In this document: positions 60,200-64,000 of the stretch, in pieces
Layout of the letters: each line of letters starts with the position of its first letter
How positions within the stretch are numbered: position 1 is the stretch's first letter
Assembly: GCF_000374025.1 (NCBI RefSeq)
Contig: NZ_KB893244.1
Coordinates: 124,001-188,000 of the forward strand
Reading direction: 5' to 3'
DNA from: Spirosoma panaciterrae DSM 21099
Lineage (GTDB): Bacteria; Bacteroidota; Bacteroidia; Cytophagales; Spirosomataceae
Length of the DNA stretch: 64,000 nt
Notes under the pieces: generated by a model
Told to the model about the DNA's origin: nothing
Database searches by the model: none
What the model saw: only the letters and a program-made list of their open reading frames with translations
Position numbers and translations under genes: made by a program

Positions 60200-62464
60200 A
60201 TGAACGTGTATTTAGCCTATCGATATTGGTTTGCGGTATGTGCCATAAGTGTGGTCTGCTGGCTAAGCTATGCCTGTCGATCGGGGGTGGTAACTCACCA
60301 GGATACGAATAGCCGATATCAGGACCATGTCTTCGACCAGGAATACCATGAGGCTTATCCGTTGCTGGTAAATGGTCAGCCGATAGCCATACGTCGAATC
60401 GCAGTCGCCACTGATTCAACGGTCTGGGTAGCATCAGAAGCAGGTGTTTTTCAGAAGAAAGCCGGGTATACAGACTGGGCGCATGTCGATTCTTCTAGTG
60501 GTAGCGGTCCGGCCTATGCGGTTGCCGTCGACGAGCAGACAACCGTTTGGGTTGGCCTGTGGAACGGTCTGTTTCTGTACCGAAACCAGCGACTCGAACA
60601 GATTAACGGGCCTGCCGGACCGATTTCAGCGCTTTGCCCAGCTCAGGAAGGCGTATATGCGTTGGGCCCTTCGGGCGTGTGGCTGGTCAATAAACAGGGA
60701 TGCCAGAAAAAGACCTATTCACTGCCCCGGTCCATTCGTCGGGCGATATCGGATAAACAAGGGGGACTTTGGATAGCTACCGATGTGGGGCTTTATCATA
60801 TTCGTGGAAGCCAAACCCGGATTTTTCAGCGACCCGATGAACTGCTAAGTGCTTCGATTCGGGGTATAGCCCTGGATTCGAGTCAAGGTGTTTGGGTCGC
60901 TGGATTAGGTGGCGTAACGATTCTGGGGCAGGATAAACCCAGGCAGACTCTGGAACCCAGACAGGGTATCCCGTCGAGCTATGTCAATTGCATCAGTCGG
61001 GGACCGGATGGCCGGATGTGGGTGGGTACAGATGTGGGCGTGGTCAGATACAGCGCCGATGGTAGTCATTCATTGCGGTTTTCCCGGCGGTGGCTGCTCG
61101 ATGATCAGGTAGAAGACATTGCATTCGATAGCCAAGGGACGGCCTGGGTGGCTACGGCTGGCGGAGTAAGCGCGATCAGACGGCGACCCATGACGTTGGC
61201 ACAGAAGCAGGACTATTTCTACGATGTACTCATGAAAAGGCATATCCGAACGCCCTGGATTGCCGGACAATGTCGACTTAAGCAGCCGGGTGATACGAGC
61301 ACTTGGGAGCCAGACGATGACGATAATGATGGCGAGTATACCGGCAATTACCTGGCGATGGAAGCGTTTCGATACGCGGCTACGCATAACCCTGACGCGA
61401 AGGCAAAAGCAAAAAAAGCATTCGATTTTCTGAAGCTCCTTCAGGAGGTAACGGGAACGGACGGCTTTTTTGCGCGTACAATCGTGCCCGCCAACTGGAC
61501 GCGGGTGGACGATACCAATCGGACATATACCGCGCAGGAGCAGGCCGACGAACGGGTGAAAGAGCCTCGGTTTAAACCCGTTGAGGTACGCTGGCGGAAA
61601 TCGAAGGATGGGAAATGGCTCTGGAAAGGTGATACCAGCAGCGATGAGGTATGCGGGCATATGATGGGCTATTATTTCTATTACGAGCTAGTGGCCGACG
61701 AAGCCGAGAAAGCTGTGGTTCGTGCCCATGTGGCTCGGCTGGTCGACCACCTGATTGCGCATAATTTTACCCTGGTAGATGTCGACGGCAAGCATACCCG
61801 TTGGGGCGTCTGGTCGCCCGACTTGCTAAACCGCGACCCCGACTGGGCACCCGACCGGGCGCAGAATTCGATGGAGTTGCTGGCCTTCCTGAAACTGGCC
61901 TATTACATGACCGGGAAGCCAGTTTACGAGCAGCAGTATCGGAATCTAATCGATAAAGAAGGGTATCTGGAAAATATGGCGCATATCAAAGACCAGAATC
62001 CGGCCTGGTTCATCTATTTCGATGTGATGCTGGCGGCCTATGTGTATCCCATTCTGGTACGTTGCGAAAAAGACCCCAAACTTCGGGAATTCTATGAAGC
62101 GCATATGGACCAATGGCTCCAGCAACGGAAGGGCGATAAGAATCCTCTTATCAATTTCCTGTACTGTTACGCTCGAAATAAACGGGTTGAACTGACTGCG
62201 TCGGTAGCGTTTCTGGTCGATACGCCACTCGATTTGGTAAACTGGACGGTCGATCATACCAAACGAGAAGATGTTCGGATTGTGCGTACGCCGGTGCTCG
62301 ACGAATGGCAGGTAAATGAACTGCCCCCCGCCAGCATACGGACCGTAGTACGCTGGGACAAAAACCCCTGGGCGGCTGTGAATGGTACGCCCGATATCGA
62401 ACGGGAGCCTGTGTTCTGGCTACTGCCGTACTGGATGGGGAGATACCTGAAAATGATTCAATAA
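60200..62464 (+). CDS. Lipoprotein with regulator-type beta-propeller and all-helical C-terminal domain
   Basis: This 754-aa protein has a lipobox LSYAC (Cys26). Residues about 60-330 carry repeated propeller blades of the two-component-regulator type (VWVASEAGVFQ, VWVGLWNGLFLY, LWIATDVGLYHI, MWVGTDVGVVRY, AWVATAGGVSAI). The C-terminal part (about 335-754) is rich in helices with EPDDDDNDGEYTGNYLAMEA, LWKGDTSSDEVCGHMMGYY and YLENMAHIKDQNPAWFIY. It resembles an alpha/alpha toroid of carbohydrate-active enzymes, but no family was recognised. There is no kinase domain. Extracytoplasmic binding or hydrolysis of a glycan is an inference. Confidence 0.8.
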   Translation: MNVYLAYRYWFAVCAISVVCWLSYACRSGVVTHQDTNSRYQDHVFDQEYHEAYPLLVNGQPIAIRRIAVATDSTVWVASEAGVFQKKAGYTDWAHVDSSSGSGPAYAVAVDEQTTVWVGLWNGLFLYRNQRLEQINGPAGPISALCPAQEGVYALGPSGVWLVNKQGCQKKTYSLPRSIRRAISDKQGGLWIATDVGLYHIRGSQTRIFQRPDELLSASIRGIALDSSQGVWVAGLGGVTILGQDKPRQTLEPRQGIPSSYVNCISRGPDGRMWVGTDVGVVRYSADGSHSLRFSRRWLLDDQVEDIAFDSQGTAWVATAGGVSAIRRRPMTLAQKQDYFYDVLMKRHIRTPWIAGQCRLKQPGDTSTWEPDDDDNDGEYTGNYLAMEAFRYAATHNPDAKAKAKKAFDFLKLLQEVTGTDGFFARTIVPANWTRVDDTNRTYTAQEQADERVKEPRFKPVEVRWRKSKDGKWLWKGDTSSDEVCGHMMGYYFYYELVADEAEKAVVRAHVARLVDHLIAHNFTLVDVDGKHTRWGVWSPDLLNRDPDWAPDRAQNSMELLAFLKLAYYMTGKPVYEQQYRNLIDKEGYLENMAHIKDQNPAWFIYFDVMLAAYVYPILVRCEKDPKLREFYEAHMDQWLQQRKGDKNPLINFLYCYARNKRVELTASVAFLVDTPLDLVNWTVDHTKREDVRIVRTPVLDEWQVNELPPASIRTVVRWDKNPWAAVNGTPDIEREPVFWLLPYWMGRYLKMIQ

Positions 62465-62485
62465 TCGGTTGAAAAACAAATTTTT

Positions 62486-64000
62486 ATGTGCTTAGAGATA
62501 ATTCGTAAATGCCTGGCTGGTGTTGTGCTGGGGGTATCGTTGGGAGTGCTGGCTAGTGCCCAGTCCGTGTATCAGGACAAACCATTTCTTCAGGATTATA
62601 GCATAAAATATTATGTCGATAAACCGGAGGCCAGTTTATCAGGGCTTGCCTGCGACCGAAATGGGGTGATTCAATTGCTCACGGCCAACGGGCTCGCGCG
62701 CCCATCCGGGGGAGAGTTTTTAGTAGCCGGTAAGGTTCTCCCCGATCAGACGTATCGGCCAATGGGTGATATGAAACTGTCTGCGCTTGGAACCTACGAT
62801 CATCAGCTTGTATACCTCGATAATCGGGCGGTGCTGAGCAATGCCTGGGCCGGAAAGCTTTTTTCGGAACATCAACTCCCGCAGGCCCGGCTGTTTGCGG
62901 GTGGGGCCGATTTTGCGTTTCTGGTTTCGGATGGGAAAGCACTGCATCTGGTAAAAGGGAAAGAAATCCGCTGGAAAGGAGCTATGCCTGATGATGAAGC
63001 GATACAGATTCGCTATCAGCCTGGAGTCGACCAGTTCTGGGTATTGGGTAAAAAAGCCCTCTACACTCTTTCGGGAAAGGCGCCCAAACTGGCTAAAGTG
63101 CTGGATGGCGCCAATTTTACGGCCTTCGATCTGGCATCGAAAGGGACTAAAGTTGTGATTGGAACCACCGACGGGTACCTGGAAGTTGACGCGGTCGGAA
63201 AGAAACCGATAGGTACTGTTCATCGCAAACTGCCGGTAACGAATATTACGTCCGTTGCAGAAGTGAATGGGAAACTCTGGTTCGGTTCCGATCAGGGGGC
63301 CTTTTCGCTGCGCCCCGATGGTAAGTTCGACTATTACAACGGTGAACGCTGGTTGCCGGGTAATCAGGTTACACAGATTGCGGCTGGTCCCGCCAATTCG
63401 GTCCTGATTCTGACAACAGCCGGTCTGGCTAAGATCGAATCGAAAGGGATGACACTGGCCGAGAAAGCCCAGTTCTATGATCGGCAGGTGCGGACCCGGC
63501 ATATTCGCAATGGATTCAATGCATCGCTGGTTCGGATGGAAAAAGGGGTTCTGGAAAGTGGCTATATGGAAGATTCGGATAATGATGGCCTCTGGACGTC
63601 GATGTATCTGGCCGGTGAAATTTTCCGGTATGCCGTCACGAAAGATAAAGAAGCGCTGCAAAACTGCCGGGAATCGCTCGACGCGATGGAACGGCTGTAT
63701 ACCGTAACGCCAGTTCCGGGATTTCCGGCTCGCTCGTTCGAACGGGCTGGTTACATCAGTAAATTGCATGATGTCGAACGCTGGCAACACTCTCCTCAAC
63801 CCGGCTGGGACTGGAAATCGACCACCAGTAGCGACGAAGTGATCGGGCACATTTTTGCCTTCGGTGCCATGGCTGAGCTCGTCGATGACAAAGACCTGAA
63901 AAGCCGCTCCATAACCTTGATCGACACCCTCATGAGTCACATCATCAGCCATGATATGTACCTGATCGATTTTGATGGAAAACCAACCATGTGGGGACGC
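62486..64000 (+). CDS. Second propeller plus helical-domain protein (cut by window edge)
   Basis: An ATG at 62486 opens a plus-strand frame of 505 codons that runs off the window without a stop. A signal peptide ends near VLASAQ. Degenerate propeller repeats follow (LWFGSDQGAFSLRPDG). The helical domain then parallels the upstream gene: MTLAEKAQFYDRQVRTRHIR against MTLAQKQDYFYDVLMKRHIR, SDNDGLWTSMYLAGEIFRYA against DNDGEYTGNYLAMEAFRYAA, and DWKSTTSSDEVIGHIFAFG against LWKGDTSSDEVCGHMMGYY. A tandem duplication is therefore clear. A 410-codon open frame on the other strand is its shadow. Confidence 0.85.
   Translation, partial: MCLEIIRKCLAGVVLGVSLGVLASAQSVYQDKPFLQDYSIKYYVDKPEASLSGLACDRNGVIQLLTANGLARPSGGEFLVAGKVLPDQTYRPMGDMKLSALGTYDHQLVYLDNRAVLSNAWAGKLFSEHQLPQARLFAGGADFAFLVSDGKALHLVKGKEIRWKGAMPDDEAIQIRYQPGVDQFWVLGKKALYTLSGKAPKLAKVLDGANFTAFDLASKGTKVVIGTTDGYLEVDAVGKKPIGTVHRKLPVTNITSVAEVNGKLWFGSDQGAFSLRPDGKFDYYNGERWLPGNQVTQIAAGPANSVLILTTAGLAKIESKGMTLAEKAQFYDRQVRTRHIRNGFNASLVRMEKGVLESGYMEDSDNDGLWTSMYLAGEIFRYAVTKDKEALQNCRESLDAMERLYTVTPVPGFPARSFERAGYISKLHDVERWQHSPQPGWDWKSTTSSDEVIGHIFAFGAMAELVDDKDLKSRSITLIDTLMSHIISHDMYLIDFDGKPTMWGR

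Noticed and set aside
62720-63952. A 410-codon open frame on the minus strand
   Set aside because: It lies fully opposite a plus-strand frame that starts at 62486 with a signal peptide and aligns with the upstream paralogue. The minus-strand translation shows no domain.
1-64000. CRISPR array, tRNA/rRNA genes, prophage or integrative element
   Set aside because: No regularly spaced repeats, RNA gene signatures, integrases, transposases or phage structural genes were seen on either strand.

Overview
The window looks like a chromosomal segment from a Bacteroidota bacterium of the Spirosoma/Cytophagales type. The evidence is a SusC/SusD pair, a DUF5686 protein with an N-terminal carboxypeptidase-regulatory domain, a Wzi-type capsule protein, an UpxY-type antiterminator, ECF sigma factors of the Bacteroidota type, weak Shine-Dalgarno signals and roughly 50% GC in the backbone. 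The genus is an inference. No rRNA, tRNA, CRISPR array, phage or intact insertion sequence was seen.

Layout. (1) 1-5.65 kb, minus strand: two tandem paralogous TPR sensor histidine kinases (the second cut by the window edge) and a DUF5686 outer-membrane protein. (2) 5.65-6.84 kb: a long AT-rich non-coding leader with hairpins. (3) 6.84-45.2 kb, plus strand: one very large exopolysaccharide/capsule locus. (4) 45.7-50.7 kb: small regulatory and membrane genes (ECF sigma factor, SGNH hydrolase, two receivers, a LytTR-like protein, DUF805). (5) 50.7-59.7 kb, minus strand: ECF sigma factor, anti-sigma-like stub, SusC, SusD, ceramidase-like protein and PqaA-like protein. (6) 60.2-64 kb, plus strand: two tandem paralogous propeller plus all-helical proteins, the second cut by the window edge.

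The polysaccharide locus contains an outer-membrane export lipoprotein, a Wzc-type tyrosine kinase and its PHP-type phosphatase, a Wzm/Wzt ABC exporter, an initiating sugar transferase, about nine further glycosyltransferases and many tailoring enzymes. The precursor genes add up to the Wbp route: dehydrogenase, WbpB, WbpE, WbpD and WbpI for UDP-ManNAc(3NAc)A, then HisH, HisF and WbpG homologues that would turn the 3-N-acetyl group into an acetamidino group, as in Pseudomonas aeruginosa O5. A WbpP/TviC-type 4-epimerase suggests UDP-GalNAc or UDP-GalNAcA as well.

The strongest structural observation is a composition mosaic. An AT-rich block (about 18.6-39.6 kb) starts inside wzt, exactly where the ATPase domain ends and the polymer-recognition domain begins, and ends inside a polysaccharide-deacetylase-like gene. 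This suggests a replaceable serotype cassette in which the exporter's recognition domain travels with the glycosyltransferases. Other notable signals are a perfect 32-bp palindrome at the start of the hisF-like gene, a G9 tract inside the export lipoprotein gene, three copies of a palindromic intergenic element between the Wbp genes, a receiver domain whose phospho-Asp is Glu, and several large hairpins in the Sus operon.
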